A stretch of DNA of 64,000 bases, taken from an uncultured bacterium. Its GTDB lineage: Bacteria > Bacillota > Clostridia > Lachnospirales > Lachnospiraceae. Made by a program: the position numbers and the translations under genes. The notes beneath the pieces are model-generated. The model saw only the letters and a program-made list of their open reading frames with translations. It did not search any database and was not told the origin of the DNA. This document shows positions 8,685 to 17,096 of the stretch, one piece after another (position 1 is the first letter of the stretch; the number at the start of each line of letters is the position of its first letter). The stretch covers positions 1 to 64,000 of the forward strand of contig CAJMRM010000003.1 of NCBI GenBank assembly GCA_905215775.1. The letters are read 5' to 3'.

Positions 8685-8804
8685 ATGAATGCAAACGTTC
8701 TGGAAGCTTTAAATATCATGTGGCAGGGCATGGCCGGTATTTTTGTTGTCATCGGTCTTCTGGCTCTGGTGGTTTATGCTATGGCAAAGGCCGGAAATAA
8801 ATAA
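8685..8804 (+). CDS. OadG-like small single-span membrane subunit
   Basis: A 39-residue protein with one membrane helix (about residues 15-34, MAGIFVVIGLLALVVYAMA) and a short polar tail, KAGNK. AGGAGG at 8671-8676 lies 8 bases before the ATG, and the gene starts 12 bases after the OadB-like stop. Size, topology and position match the small gamma-type subunits that anchor OadB-family proteins. It is far shorter than a full OadG of about 80 residues and lacks its C-terminal tail, so an assembly role for the beta subunit is an inference. Confidence 0.75.
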   Translation: MNANVLEALNIMWQGMAGIFVVIGLLALVVYAMAKAGNK

Positions 8805-8822
8805 ATACAGAAAATAAGAACA

Positions 8823-8861
8823 GCGCCCTGGCTCCGGAAATGGAGCGGGGCGCTTCTTTTT
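8823..8861 (+). terminator. rho-independent terminator after the OadB-like pair
   Basis: A GC-rich hairpin (GCGCCC 8823-8828 with GGGCGC 8848-8853, inner GCTCC/GGAGC) is followed by TTCTTTTT. It closes the riboswitch unit just before the convergent gene ending at 8870. Confidence 0.85.
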
Positions 8862-8869
8862 ACCATCCG

Positions 8870-9229
8870 TCAGCTGACCATCCCCCCGGCCATGGCGCTT
8901 AAGGAGCACATGGCAAAAACGGTCCCCAGCCGGACGGCGTCGGCGGTGACGGTCCGGTCCTGGAAAAAGGACATGAGGAGGAGAAAGGCAAAATAAAGGA
9001 TCCCTGTGAGGAGCCCCCAGAGGAATTTCCTGGATCGCATGGCCTTTCCTGCCATAAAGCCTCCCGCAAAGCAGGAGAGGATGTACACGCCGCTGATCCC
9101 CAGGGTGATCTGGCTTTCCGGCAGGCGGAACTTATAGAGGGCAAAGGCCAGGGCGGTCAAAAGGACTCCGGAGACCAGATAGGTGAAGATCAGGGTGCGG
9201 ATCATGCGCCAGGCTTTCTGTGCCAGCAT
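8870..9229 (-). CDS. TIGR04086-family membrane protein
   Basis: A 119-residue protein with four predicted membrane segments (about residues 9-30, 40-60, 68-88 and 97-118) and Gly/Ala-rich helices such as LSCFAGGFMAGKAM. Size and pattern match TIGR04086, a clostridial membrane family that I recall often lies beside the SCIFF gene. AAGGAGG on the minus strand precedes the ATG at 9229. It is divergent from scfA, about 200 bases away. Function is unknown; a part in export or immunity for the modified peptide would be speculation. Confidence 0.75.
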   Translation of the reverse strand: MLAQKAWRMIRTLIFTYLVSGVLLTALAFALYKFRLPESQITLGISGVYILSCFAGGFMAGKAMRSRKFLWGLLTGILYFAFLLLMSFFQDRTVTADAVRLGTVFAMCSLSAMAGGMVS

Positions 9230-9328
9230 AAAACGACCTCCTTTTTATAAATGAGGGGGACTGGGGCCGTAAGGGACAGCCGCCCCTGTTTCTACATGGA
9301 TATTCCTGTTTCCCGGGAATTATCCCTA

Positions 9329-9357
9329 TTGCATAATGGAAAATCGTATGGTATAAT
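9329..9357 (+). promoter_or_regulatory. candidate promoter for scfA
   Basis: TTGCAT (9329-9334), a 17-base spacer and a perfect TATAAT (9352-9357), about 65 bases upstream of the scfA ATG. The -10 is excellent; the -35 matches only in its TTG. Confidence 0.6.
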
Positions 9358-9427
9358 CTCATAACAAAGTGAGATGCTGTGGGCGTTTATGCCCGCATGA
9401 ATAAAAGAATAACAGGAGGATCTACCT

Positions 9428-9574
9428 ATGAAGCACGTTAAGACATTAAGCTCCAATACTTTAAAGAACAGCATGAAGAAGGGCGGCTGCGGCGAGTGCC
9501 AGACATCCTGCCAGTCCGCATGCAAGACATCCTGCACAGTAGGAAACCAGAGCTGCGAGAACAGCAACCGCTAA
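9428..9574 (+). CDS. scfA: SCIFF ranthipeptide precursor
   Basis: A 48-residue precursor of the six-cysteines-in-forty-five (SCIFF) family. It starts MKHVKTLSS, has a short leader with the KNSMKKGGCGEC junction, and carries six cysteines at 21, 24, 28, 32, 36 and 43. Thr/Ser residues between them are potential thioether acceptors. It is modified by the adjacent radical-SAM SPASM enzyme, which forms Cys thioether cross-links. A strong ribosome site (AGGAGGA, 9416-9422 region) precedes the ATG. No dedicated protease or exporter is adjacent. The natural role of SCIFF peptides is still debated (quorum-type signalling has been proposed). Confidence 0.95.
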   Translation: MKHVKTLSSNTLKNSMKKGGCGECQTSCQSACKTSCTVGNQSCENSNR

Positions 9575-9611
9575 TGGCGGGGGCCGGTACAATCAGGAAG
9601 GCTTAAAGATG

Positions 9612-9645
9612 ACCCCTACGGTCCTATGATTGTAGGGGTATTTAT
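9612..9645 (+). terminator. weak terminator or attenuator between scfA and scfB
   Basis: An eight-base perfect stem (ACCCCTAC 9612-9619, GTAGGGGT 9632-9639) is followed by ATTTATT. The poor T-tract suggests partial termination, which would give more precursor transcript than maturase transcript. Confidence 0.6.
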
Positions 9646-9693
9646 TGTCCCAAAGAAAGATATTTATTTTACGACACAGATAGGAGAATTGTT

Positions 9694-11088
9694 TTGATAC
9701 ATCAGTATATCAACAACGGATATCATATCGTCCTGGATGTCAACAGCGGCTCTGTCCACTCTGTGGACGCCCTTTTTTATGATGTGGTAAAGGCCCTGTC
9801 GGACGTTGTGGCGGATATGGAGAAGCCGGAGAAGCTCACAGAGGCCCAGAGAAACGCAGTTTTTTCTGCCCTGGAGGGGAAATACCCGAAGGAAGAACTG
9901 GAGGATGCTCTCTCCGACGCCCAGGAGCTGATCGACGCCGAGGAGCTGTTCACCGCAGACATCTATAAGGATTATGTGGTGGACTTTAAGAAACGCCAGA
10001 CCGTGGTAAAGGCCCTGTGCCTCCACATCGCCCACGACTGCAACCTGGCCTGCCGGTACTGCTTTGCAGAGGAAGGCGAGTACCATGGCCGCAGAGCCTT
10101 AATGAGCTTTGAAGTGGGAAAAAAGGCCCTGGACTTCCTGATCGCCAATTCCGGAAGCCGGGTGAACCTGGAGGTGGACTTCTTCGGCGGCGAGCCGTTA
10201 ATGAACTGGAATGTGGTGAAGCAGCTGGTGGAGTATGGCCGTTCCCAGGAGCAGGCCCACAATAAGAAATTCCGCTTCACCCTGACCACCAACGGCGTTC
10301 TTTTGAACGACGAGATCATGGAGTTCTGCAATAAGGAAATGAGCAACGTGGTCTTAAGCCTGGACGGAAGGAAGGAGGTCAACGATAAAATGCGCCCCTT
10401 CCGCAACGGAACGGGAAGCTATGACCTGATCGTTCCCAAATTCCAGAAATTTGCGGAATCCAGAGGAGAGAAGGATTATTTCGTAAGAGGAACCTTTACG
10501 AGAAACAATCTGGACTTTTCCAACGACGTGCTGCATTTTGCAGACCTGGGCTTTAAAAAGCTGTCGGTGGAGCCGGTGGTGGCGCCGCCGGAGGCCCCCT
10601 ATTCCATCCGGGAGGAGGACCTGCCCCAGATCATGGAGGAGTACGACCGCCTTGCCCGGGAGTTCGTAAAACGGGAGAAGGAAGGCCGCGGCTTTAAATT
10701 CTTCCACTTTATGCTGGATCTGAGCCAGGGACCGTGTGTGGCCAAGCGTCTTTCCGGCTGCGGCTCCGGAACGGAGTATTTAGCCGTGACGCCCTGGGGC
10801 GATTTTTACCCCTGCCACCAGTTCGTGGGCATGGAGGACTTTCTTTTAGGAAATGTGGACGAGGGGATCACCAATACGAAGATCCGCGACGAGTTCAAGC
10901 TGTGCAACGTATACGCCAAGGATAAATGTAAGGACTGCTTCGCCAGATTCTACTGCAGCGGCGGCTGTGCGGCCAACTCCTACAATTTCCATGGAAAGAT
11001 CACAGACGCTTATGATATTGGCTGCGAGATGCAGAAAAAACGCATCGAGTGCGCAATTATGATAAGGGCCGCGCTGGCTGAGGAATAG
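9694..11088 (+). CDS. scfB: SCIFF thioether maturase, radical SAM/SPASM
   Basis: A 464-residue maturase. The N-terminal ~90 residues form the precursor-binding (RRE-like) region. The radical-SAM cluster is C116-x3-C120-x2-C123 (HDCNLACRYCF), followed by the FFGGEP glycine motif. The C-terminal SPASM domain has many cysteines, including the CKDC and FYCSGGCAAN segments and a late IGCEM, and holds auxiliary Fe-S clusters. It installs Cys thioether links in ScfA. Start is TTG at 9694 with AGGAG at 9682-9686, 7 bases ahead. It sits 119 bases after scfA, behind the attenuator. Confidence 0.95.
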   Translation: MIHQYINNGYHIVLDVNSGSVHSVDALFYDVVKALSDVVADMEKPEKLTEAQRNAVFSALEGKYPKEELEDALSDAQELIDAEELFTADIYKDYVVDFKKRQTVVKALCLHIAHDCNLACRYCFAEEGEYHGRRALMSFEVGKKALDFLIANSGSRVNLEVDFFGGEPLMNWNVVKQLVEYGRSQEQAHNKKFRFTLTTNGVLLNDEIMEFCNKEMSNVVLSLDGRKEVNDKMRPFRNGTGSYDLIVPKFQKFAESRGEKDYFVRGTFTRNNLDFSNDVLHFADLGFKKLSVEPVVAPPEAPYSIREEDLPQIMEEYDRLAREFVKREKEGRGFKFFHFMLDLSQGPCVAKRLSGCGSGTEYLAVTPWGDFYPCHQFVGMEDFLLGNVDEGITNTKIRDEFKLCNVYAKDKCKDCFARFYCSGGCAANSYNFHGKITDAYDIGCEMQKKRIECAIMIRAALAEE

Positions 11089-11146
11089 GCGCGGGGGCCG
11101 GTATGGGCCGGCCGGGAAATTTTTAAGATTAAGGAGACAATGTATC

Positions 11147-13339
11147 ATGAAGAGCAGCAAAGGAAAGGGGCTTCTGAGCCTCCTGGCGCTGGTGCTCGTT
11201 CTCGGGGTATTCGGCTATTTTGGGTATGATACGCTCATGCGCAGCAAGCTGGTGACCGATGAGAACGGAGTAACGTCCCAGGAGGGCGGCATTAAGCTGG
11301 GCCTGGATCTGGCCGGCGGCGTCAGCATCACCTATCAGGCAAAGGAAGCAGATCCCAGTCCGGAGGACATGGCCGATACCCAGTATAAGCTCCAGCAGAG
11401 AGTACAGACGTACAGCTCTGAGGCAGAGGTATACCAGGAGGGCGGCAATCGTATCAATGTGGATATCCCGGGCGTTACCGACGCCAACAAGATCCTGGAG
11501 GAACTGGGAAAGCCGGGCTCCTTACAGTTCCTGGACGAGAGCATGCAGGTGGTCTTAGAGGGAACGGACGTGGCCACAGCCAGTCCTGTGATCTATAAGG
11601 ATGAAAAGACCGGCGCCAACAAGTACGAGGTATCCCTTACCTTTACCGAGGAAGGCACGAAGAAGTTTGCAGATGTGACGGCAGCAAATGTGGGAAAGCA
11701 CATTGCCATCGTTTACGATGGAACGCTTTATTCTAATCCGGTGGTCCAGTCTGCCATCACTGGCGGAAAGGCATCCATTTCCGGCATGACCTCTTATGAG
11801 GAAGCGGACAAGCTGGCCTCCACCATCCGCATCGGCTCCCTTTCCCTGGAGTTAGAGGAGCTGCGCTCCAACGTGGTAGGCGCAAAGCTGGGCCAGGAAG
11901 CCATTTCCACCAGCTTAAAGGCCGGAGTCGTTGGCTTTGGGATCGTATGCGTATTCATGATCATCGTATACCTGGTTCCGGGTCTGGCTGCATCCCTGGC
12001 TCTGTGCCTGTATGTGGCCCTGATCATCATCCTCTTAGCGGCCTTTGAGGTGACGCTGACTCTGCCGGGAATCGCCGGCATCATCCTGTCCATCGGTATG
12101 GCCGTGGACGCCAACGTCATCATCTTCACCCGTATCAAGGAGGAGATCGGTCTCGGAAAGACCGTGAAATCGGCCATTAAGACTGGTTTTGCAAAGGCCT
12201 TATCCGCCATCATCGACGGAAACGTTACGACGCTGATCGCAGCGGCTGTCCTCTACTGGAGAGGCTCCGGTACGGTCAAGGGCTTTGCAACGACCCTGGC
12301 CATCGGTATCGTGCTGTCCATGTTCACGGCCCTGTTCGTGACAAAGTTTGTGCTGAATGCCCTGTACAATCTGGGCTTCACAGATAAGAAGTTCTACGGC
12401 ACCAAAAAGGAAAAGAAGGCCATCAACTTCCTTGGAAAGAGGAACGTATGCTTTATCCTCTCCTTAGTGATGATCGGAGCGGGCGTGGCCGGAATGCTGA
12501 TGAACAAATCCTCCATCGGCGGCGCCTTTAACTACGGCCTGGACTTCAAGGGCGGTACCTCCACCAGCGTGACCTTCAATGAGGACATGTCCTTAGAGCA
12601 GATCTCCAGCGAGGTGGTTCCGGTGGTGGAAGGCATCACCAAGAGCGCCGATACCCAGACCCAGAAGGTGGCCGGCACCACAGAGGTCATCATCAAGACC
12701 AGGACCTTAAGCGTGGAAGAGCGTCAGGCCCTGGATGCAGCTCTTGTGGAGAACTTTGGCGTGGATGAATCCAAGATCATCGCCGAGAGCATTTCCGGAG
12801 CCATCAGCGCGGAGATGAAGAGCGACGCCGTTGTGGCGACCGTGATCGCAACGATCTTCATGCTGCTTTATATCTGGGTGCGGTTCAAGAATATCCGTTT
12901 TGCGGCCAGCGCCGTCATCGCCCTGGTACACGACGTGCTGGTGGTGGTTGCCTGCTACGCCCTGGCAAAATGGTCCGTGGGCTCCACAGCCATTGCCTGC
13001 CTCCTGACCATCGTTGGATATTCCATCAACGCCACCATCGTTATCTTCGACCGTATCCGTGAGAACTTAAAGCTCCAGGGACCGAGAGCGGATCTTAAGG
13101 AGCTTGTAAACGAGAGTATCTCACAGACCTTTACGAGAAGCATCAACACTTCCCTGACCACCTTTGTTATGGTCCTGGTGCTGTTTGTCATGGGTGTTTC
13201 CTCCATCCGTGAATTTGCCCTGCCGCTGATGGCGGGCATCGTCTGCGGCACCTACTCCTCCGTATGCTTAACGGGAGCCTTATGGTATGTTCTGACCACA
13301 AGAAAGGGCAAAAAGGCGGCGGAGAAGTCCGGTAAGTAA
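11147..13339 (+). CDS. secDF: fused protein-export membrane protein SecD-SecF
   Basis: A 730-residue natural fusion of SecD (about residues 1-420) and SecF (about 430-730). Each half has a first helix, a large external loop (GGIKLGLDLAGG in SecD, NYGLDFKGGTS in SecF) and a five-helix RND-like bundle. Helix-rich signatures AVDANVIIFTRIKEE and GYSINATIVIFDRIRE are the conserved proton-relay regions. The protein assists SecYEG by pulling preproteins out with the proton or sodium gradient. It follows scfB by 58 bases; this order is common in Clostridia. The fused form is normal for Firmicutes. Confidence 0.95.
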   Translation: MKSSKGKGLLSLLALVLVLGVFGYFGYDTLMRSKLVTDENGVTSQEGGIKLGLDLAGGVSITYQAKEADPSPEDMADTQYKLQQRVQTYSSEAEVYQEGGNRINVDIPGVTDANKILEELGKPGSLQFLDESMQVVLEGTDVATASPVIYKDEKTGANKYEVSLTFTEEGTKKFADVTAANVGKHIAIVYDGTLYSNPVVQSAITGGKASISGMTSYEEADKLASTIRIGSLSLELEELRSNVVGAKLGQEAISTSLKAGVVGFGIVCVFMIIVYLVPGLAASLALCLYVALIIILLAAFEVTLTLPGIAGIILSIGMAVDANVIIFTRIKEEIGLGKTVKSAIKTGFAKALSAIIDGNVTTLIAAAVLYWRGSGTVKGFATTLAIGIVLSMFTALFVTKFVLNALYNLGFTDKKFYGTKKEKKAINFLGKRNVCFILSLVMIGAGVAGMLMNKSSIGGAFNYGLDFKGGTSTSVTFNEDMSLEQISSEVVPVVEGITKSADTQTQKVAGTTEVIIKTRTLSVEERQALDAALVENFGVDESKIIAESISGAISAEMKSDAVVATVIATIFMLLYIWVRFKNIRFAASAVIALVHDVLVVVACYALAKWSVGSTAIACLLTIVGYSINATIVIFDRIRENLKLQGPRADLKELVNESISQTFTRSINTSLTTFVMVLVLFVMGVSSIREFALPLMAGIVCGTYSSVCLTGALWYVLTTRKGKKAAEKSGK

Positions 13340-13353
13340 AGACAGGAAAAACT

Positions 13354-14502
13354 ATGAAATATCAAATTCTGGCAAAGGACGGACGTGCCAAAAGGGCCGT
13401 TGTGGAGACGGTCCACGGCACGATCCAGACGCCGGTCTTTATGAACGTGGGAACTGTGGGAGCCATCAAGGGAGCCGTATCCACCGACGATCTTCGGGGG
13501 ATCGGCACCCAGGTGGAGCTTTCCAACACCTACCACCTTCATGTGCGGACCGGAGATAAACTGATCAAGGAGCTGGGCGGACTTCATAAATTTATGAACT
13601 GGGACCGTCCGATCCTTACGGATTCCGGCGGCTTCCAGGTATTTTCCCTGGCAGGTCTCAGGAAGATCAAGGAGGAGGGCGTTTACTTCAACTCCCACAT
13701 CGACGGCCACAAGATCTTTATGGGGCCGGAGGAGAGTATGCAGATCCAGTCCAATCTGGGCTCCACCATCGCCATGGCCTTCGACGAATGCGCCCCTCAT
13801 CCCTGTACCCGGGAATATATGGAAAATTCCGTGGCCCGGACGGTGCGGTGGCTGGAGCGGTGCAAGGCGGAAATGGCCAGGCTCAACTCCCTTCCCGACA
13901 CGGTGAACCCTCATCAGCTCCTGTTTGGCATCAACCAGGGAGGAACCTTTGAGGATATCCGAATCGCCCATGCCGATACCATATCGGCCATGGACTGCGA
14001 CGGCTACGCTGTCGGCGGACTGGCTGTGGGCGAGAGTCATGAGGAAATGTATCACATCCTGGATGTGACAGTTCCCCATCTGCCGGAAAATAAGCCCACC
14101 TACCTGATGGGGGTCGGAACGCCGGCCAATATTTTAGAGAGCGTGGACCGGGGCGTGGACTTTTTTGACTGCGTCTACCCCACCAGAAACGGCCGTCACG
14201 GCCATGTATACACCAACCACGGAAAGCTCAACCTGTTCAACGAGCAGTTTGCAAAGGATATGCGCCCCATTGAAGAGGGCTGCCAGTGTCCGGCCTGCCG
14301 CTCTTACAGCAGAGCCTATATCCGTCATCTGTTAAAGGCCAAGGAGATGTTAGGCATGCGCCTGTGCGTGATCCACAACCTTTATTTCTACAACACTATG
14401 ATGACGGAGATCCGGGAAGCCATTGAGAACCACAGCTACGCCGAATACAAAGCAAGAAAGCTGGAAGGCGTAACTGGTAATTACAAAGATAAGCAGAATT
14501 AG
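13354..14502 (+). CDS. tgt: queuine/preQ1 tRNA-guanine transglycosylase
   Basis: A 382-residue Tgt that swaps guanine-34 of GUN-anticodon tRNAs for preQ1. D90 (DSGGFQVFSL) is the general-acid aspartate and D272 (DCVYPTRNGRHG) the nucleophile. Zinc ligands are C310, C312, C315 and H341. All catalytic and metal residues are present and the length is standard. It starts 14 bases after secDF and is followed by yajC, so tRNA modification shares an operon with Sec genes, as in many bacteria. Confidence 0.96.
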   Translation: MKYQILAKDGRAKRAVVETVHGTIQTPVFMNVGTVGAIKGAVSTDDLRGIGTQVELSNTYHLHVRTGDKLIKELGGLHKFMNWDRPILTDSGGFQVFSLAGLRKIKEEGVYFNSHIDGHKIFMGPEESMQIQSNLGSTIAMAFDECAPHPCTREYMENSVARTVRWLERCKAEMARLNSLPDTVNPHQLLFGINQGGTFEDIRIAHADTISAMDCDGYAVGGLAVGESHEEMYHILDVTVPHLPENKPTYLMGVGTPANILESVDRGVDFFDCVYPTRNGRHGHVYTNHGKLNLFNEQFAKDMRPIEEGCQCPACRSYSRAYIRHLLKAKEMLGMRLCVIHNLYFYNTMMTEIREAIENHSYAEYKARKLEGVTGNYKDKQN

Positions 14503-14522
14503 AAACGGAGGTGCAAGACAGC

Positions 14523-14798
14523 ATGAACAGTCCCGCATTCTGGATCGGCTACGTGATCCTGATCTTTGCGTTTATGTATTTTATCGCGATCAGACCGCAG
14601 CAGAAGGAAAAGAAAAAAATGCAGGAATTGATGGCAAGTATCGCAGTTGGTGACAGTGTTCTGACATCCAGCGGCTTTTACGGAGTGATCATTGATATGA
14701 CAGACGACACGGTAATCGTTGAGTTTGGAAACAATAAGAACTGCCGCATTCCCATGCAGAAGCAGGCCATCGTCCAGGTTGAGAAGCCGGAGGCGTAA
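14523..14798 (+). CDS. yajC: preprotein translocase subunit YajC
   Basis: A 91-residue protein with one N-terminal membrane helix (about residues 4-22, ending FIAIRPQQKEKKK, the YajC hallmark) and a small cytosolic beta domain containing VGDSVLTSSGFYG. It joins SecDF in the accessory Sec complex. I choose the ATG at 14523, since GGAGG at 14507-14511 gives an 11-base spacing; a GTG at 14511 would lie inside the ribosome site. Confidence 0.93.
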   Translation: MNSPAFWIGYVILIFAFMYFIAIRPQQKEKKKMQELMASIAVGDSVLTSSGFYGVIIDMTDDTVIVEFGNNKNCRIPMQKQAIVQVEKPEA

Positions 14799-14808
14799 GG
14801 CAGAACGG

Positions 14809-14842
14809 GAGCCGGACACCGAGAAGGTGGTCCGGCTCTTTT
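14809..14842 (+). terminator. terminator of the scf-secDF-tgt-yajC unit
   Basis: A perfect nine-base stem GAGCCGGAC (14809-14817) / GTCCGGCTC (14830-14838) is followed by TTTT, 11 bases after the yajC stop. Confidence 0.9.
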
Positions 14843-15158
14843 GCGTTGTGGTGCTTCCCTGCCAGGGCATTCCTTTTCAAGGTGCGGCTCATTAATGGAC
14901 GGTCCAAAGCCTTCAACTAAAAGACCGCCTGTCCAGTATATTCATAAGGTTAGAAATCAGCCCGGAAAACTCTCTATTTCCCCGCTCTCGGATTTGTGAT
15001 AGAATGGAAATGGTCATACAACAAAATGACTAGGAGTGAAAACTATGAATACTAAATTAAAAAAGCGATCATAACATATGTTTGGAGACTCTTAAGGTAA
15101 TAACTGCTGCTATTGGATAGGGAACAGCGGATAAAAGAAGTTGTGGAAAGGACACGTT
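14843..15158 (+). other. gap with a ten-codon remnant frame, left edge of the island
   Basis: This 316-base gap has no full gene. At 15045-15074 a nine-residue frame (MNTKLKKRS, stop) follows an excellent AGGAG ribosome site. It could be the stub of a deleted gene or a leader peptide. Base composition changes here from GC-rich core to AT-rich, which marks the left border of the accessory block. Confidence 0.4.
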
Positions 15159-16067
15159 ATGGAATTATATCATGGAAGCCCCAATAAGGAATTTACACCC
15201 CAATTTGGTTTTGGTGAAGATCGCCATGATTATGGTCGGGGTTTTTATTTGACAGAAAATTTGGATCTGGCAAAAGAGTGGGCGGTATGCAATCCCAATA
15301 CTGAGAATGGTTGGGTACATAAATATACGCTTGATTGCCAAAACTTGAAAATATTAGATTTTGAAAAACTTGGAATTTTTCCATGGATGGCAGAATTAAT
15401 GAAACATCGGGATGCAGATTCATCAAGAAGATATAAGGTTCTTTCAAAAAAATTCATAGAAAAGTATGGTATCTGTACAAGCGGATATGATGTAATCAGA
15501 GGTTGGCGGGCGGATGCGTCCTATTTCTATATTACCAAAGCATTTGTTCGGGATGAAGTTGATATAGATATTCTGGAAGAATTATTCCGGCTTGGAGATT
15601 TGGGAATTCAGTACATTGGTATAAAAAGGAGAGGGGTCATGGCTGCATACAGTAAAGCATATTTGGATGAAATTGTTGAAACACAGGGAAATTTGTTTGA
15701 AGATATAAACAGATATGTAGAAGGTATTGATGTAAAATATTTTATTGAAAAATATATGAAAGGAAACACCAGAAGCTATATTGATTCTGCCCAGCCTTAT
15801 GTTGCAACCATGGATGCTTCTGAATTATGGAAATATTTTCAAAAAACCGATAATTTCATCCCATTACAGGGAGAAGGAATCGGCGGTTTTCTGCCTAATT
15901 GGATAGGGCAGTTTTATGCATATTACCAATGGTATTATAATACAAAAAGCAGTCAAGTCATTGAAGAAGTTCCACTGGATTTTATTATAGCCGGATACCA
16001 GGGACTGCATGATTTGGACTTGGAATCAGCTGTAAAAAAAGTCGGAGAGCAGGTGAAATATGCGTAA
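15159..16067 (+). CDS. DUF3990 (ADP-ribosyltransferase-like) protein, candidate toxin
   Basis: A 302-residue protein. Residues 1-160 match DUF3990, a family with an ADP-ribosyltransferase-like fold: H5 in LYHGSP, DYGRGFYLT (24-32), AKEWA, a YDVIRGWRADASYF block (~110-123) and Q151 in GIQYIG. The C-terminal half is a helix-rich region I do not recognise (PNWIGQFYAYYQWY, GLHDLDLESAV). I prefer the ATG at 15159, with AAAGGA six bases ahead, over a TTG at 15141. The stop overlaps the NADAR gene by 8 bases, so the pair is co-translated. It probably modifies a cellular target with ADP-ribose from NAD; the target is unknown. Confidence 0.75.
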   Translation: MELYHGSPNKEFTPQFGFGEDRHDYGRGFYLTENLDLAKEWAVCNPNTENGWVHKYTLDCQNLKILDFEKLGIFPWMAELMKHRDADSSRRYKVLSKKFIEKYGICTSGYDVIRGWRADASYFYITKAFVRDEVDIDILEELFRLGDLGIQYIGIKRRGVMAAYSKAYLDEIVETQGNLFEDINRYVEGIDVKYFIEKYMKGNTRSYIDSAQPYVATMDASELWKYFQKTDNFIPLQGEGIGGFLPNWIGQFYAYYQWYYNTKSSQVIEEVPLDFIIAGYQGLHDLDLESAVKKVGEQVKYA

Positions 16068-16551
16068 AGTTATAGGCTTTCATAATCCAGATGAAGAGTA
16101 TGGTTTCTTAAGCAACTGGTATTTATCCGATTTTACCGCAGAGGGAATTCTGTTTTCTTCTATGGAGCAATATATGATGTACAGAAAGGCCGTTTTATTT
16201 GATGATGATAAGGTTGCTAAAGAAATTCTGCATACAAAAGATGTTGGTAAAATAAAAGCTCTTGGCCGTCAGGTGAAAAATTATAATGATATTATTTGGA
16301 ATGGACGAAGACAGGTGATCATTTATCAAGGATTATTAGAGAAGTTTCGTCAGAATCCAAATTTGAAAGAGTGTCTGCTGCAAACCGGAGATGCAATTCT
16401 GGCCGAATGCGCTGTACAGGACAAAATATGGGGAATCGGCATCTCTATGAAAGATGAACAGCGATTTGCCATTTCTAAATGGAGGGGACAGAATCTATTA
16501 GGCTTTGCGTTGATGGAAGTGCGAGAAAAGCTGCGTGAATATACCACATAA
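16060..16551 (+). CDS. NADAR-family (YbiA/DUF1768) ADP-ribose-processing protein, candidate antitoxin
   Basis: A 163-residue NADAR protein: YGFLSNW near the start, SSMEQYMMYRKA (~35-46) with the conserved Glu/Gln, DKIWGIG (~126-132) and the C-terminal WRGQNLLGFALM. The family removes or processes ADP-ribose linkages. DarT1-linked NADAR reverses ADP-ribosylation of guanine in DNA, and YbiA cleaves N-glycosidic bonds. It overlaps the DUF3990 gene by 8 bases, so it is the obvious candidate to undo the modification made by that partner. AT-rich, as is the rest of this island. Confidence 0.88.
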   Translation: MRKVIGFHNPDEEYGFLSNWYLSDFTAEGILFSSMEQYMMYRKAVLFDDDKVAKEILHTKDVGKIKALGRQVKNYNDIIWNGRRQVIIYQGLLEKFRQNPNLKECLLQTGDAILAECAVQDKIWGIGISMKDEQRFAISKWRGQNLLGFALMEVREKLREYTT

Positions 16552-16586
16552 AATTCAGTTTGTTAAGAGGAAAAGGGGTATAAAAA

Positions 16587-17096
16587 TTGATCGGACTGAA
16601 AGAGCGGAATATTCCTGGTTTGAAGGGCAGGAAGCTGGAGATTAAGTTAATTGAGGATTGTGGAGATAAGAAAAAAATAGCAAGACAGATATTAGAAGCA
16701 TTGCCTGATTGGTTTGGTATAGAAGAGGCAAGAGAAAAGTACATTAAGGAAAGTGCAGATCAGATATTTTTTGCTGCGTTTGACGAAAATCAGGCAACAG
16801 GATTTTTATGTTTGAAGGAAACAAGTAAAGATACGCTGGAACTGAGTGTGATGGGCGTATTAAAGGAATATCATCGCCATGGAATTGGAAAAGATCTGTT
16901 TTTGAATGCCAAAAAAATTGCATCAGAAAACGGATATTCTTTTCTTCAGGTAAAGACGGTTCAAATGGGACATTATGAGGAATATGATAACACAAATTAT
17001 TTTTATCGTAGTCTGGGTTTTAAGGAATTTGAAGTCTTTCCGACTTTATGGAATGAGCGGAATCCTTGTCAAATTTATGTAATATCATTACGGTAA
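16587..17096 (+). CDS. GNAT-family N-acetyltransferase
   Basis: A 169-residue GNAT. The acetyl-CoA loop is EYHRHGIGKDLFLNA (Q/RxxGxG/A type), followed by NYFYRSLGFKEFE, the usual C-terminal strand-helix. Start is a TTG at 16587 behind an AGAGGAAAAGGGG tract. It lies 35 bases after the NADAR gene and may belong to the same operon. The substrate is unknown. An N-terminal extension of about 20 residues precedes the domain. Confidence 0.8.
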   Translation: MIGLKERNIPGLKGRKLEIKLIEDCGDKKKIARQILEALPDWFGIEEAREKYIKESADQIFFAAFDENQATGFLCLKETSKDTLELSVMGVLKEYHRHGIGKDLFLNAKKIASENGYSFLQVKTVQMGHYEEYDNTNYFYRSLGFKEFEVFPTLWNERNPCQIYVISLR

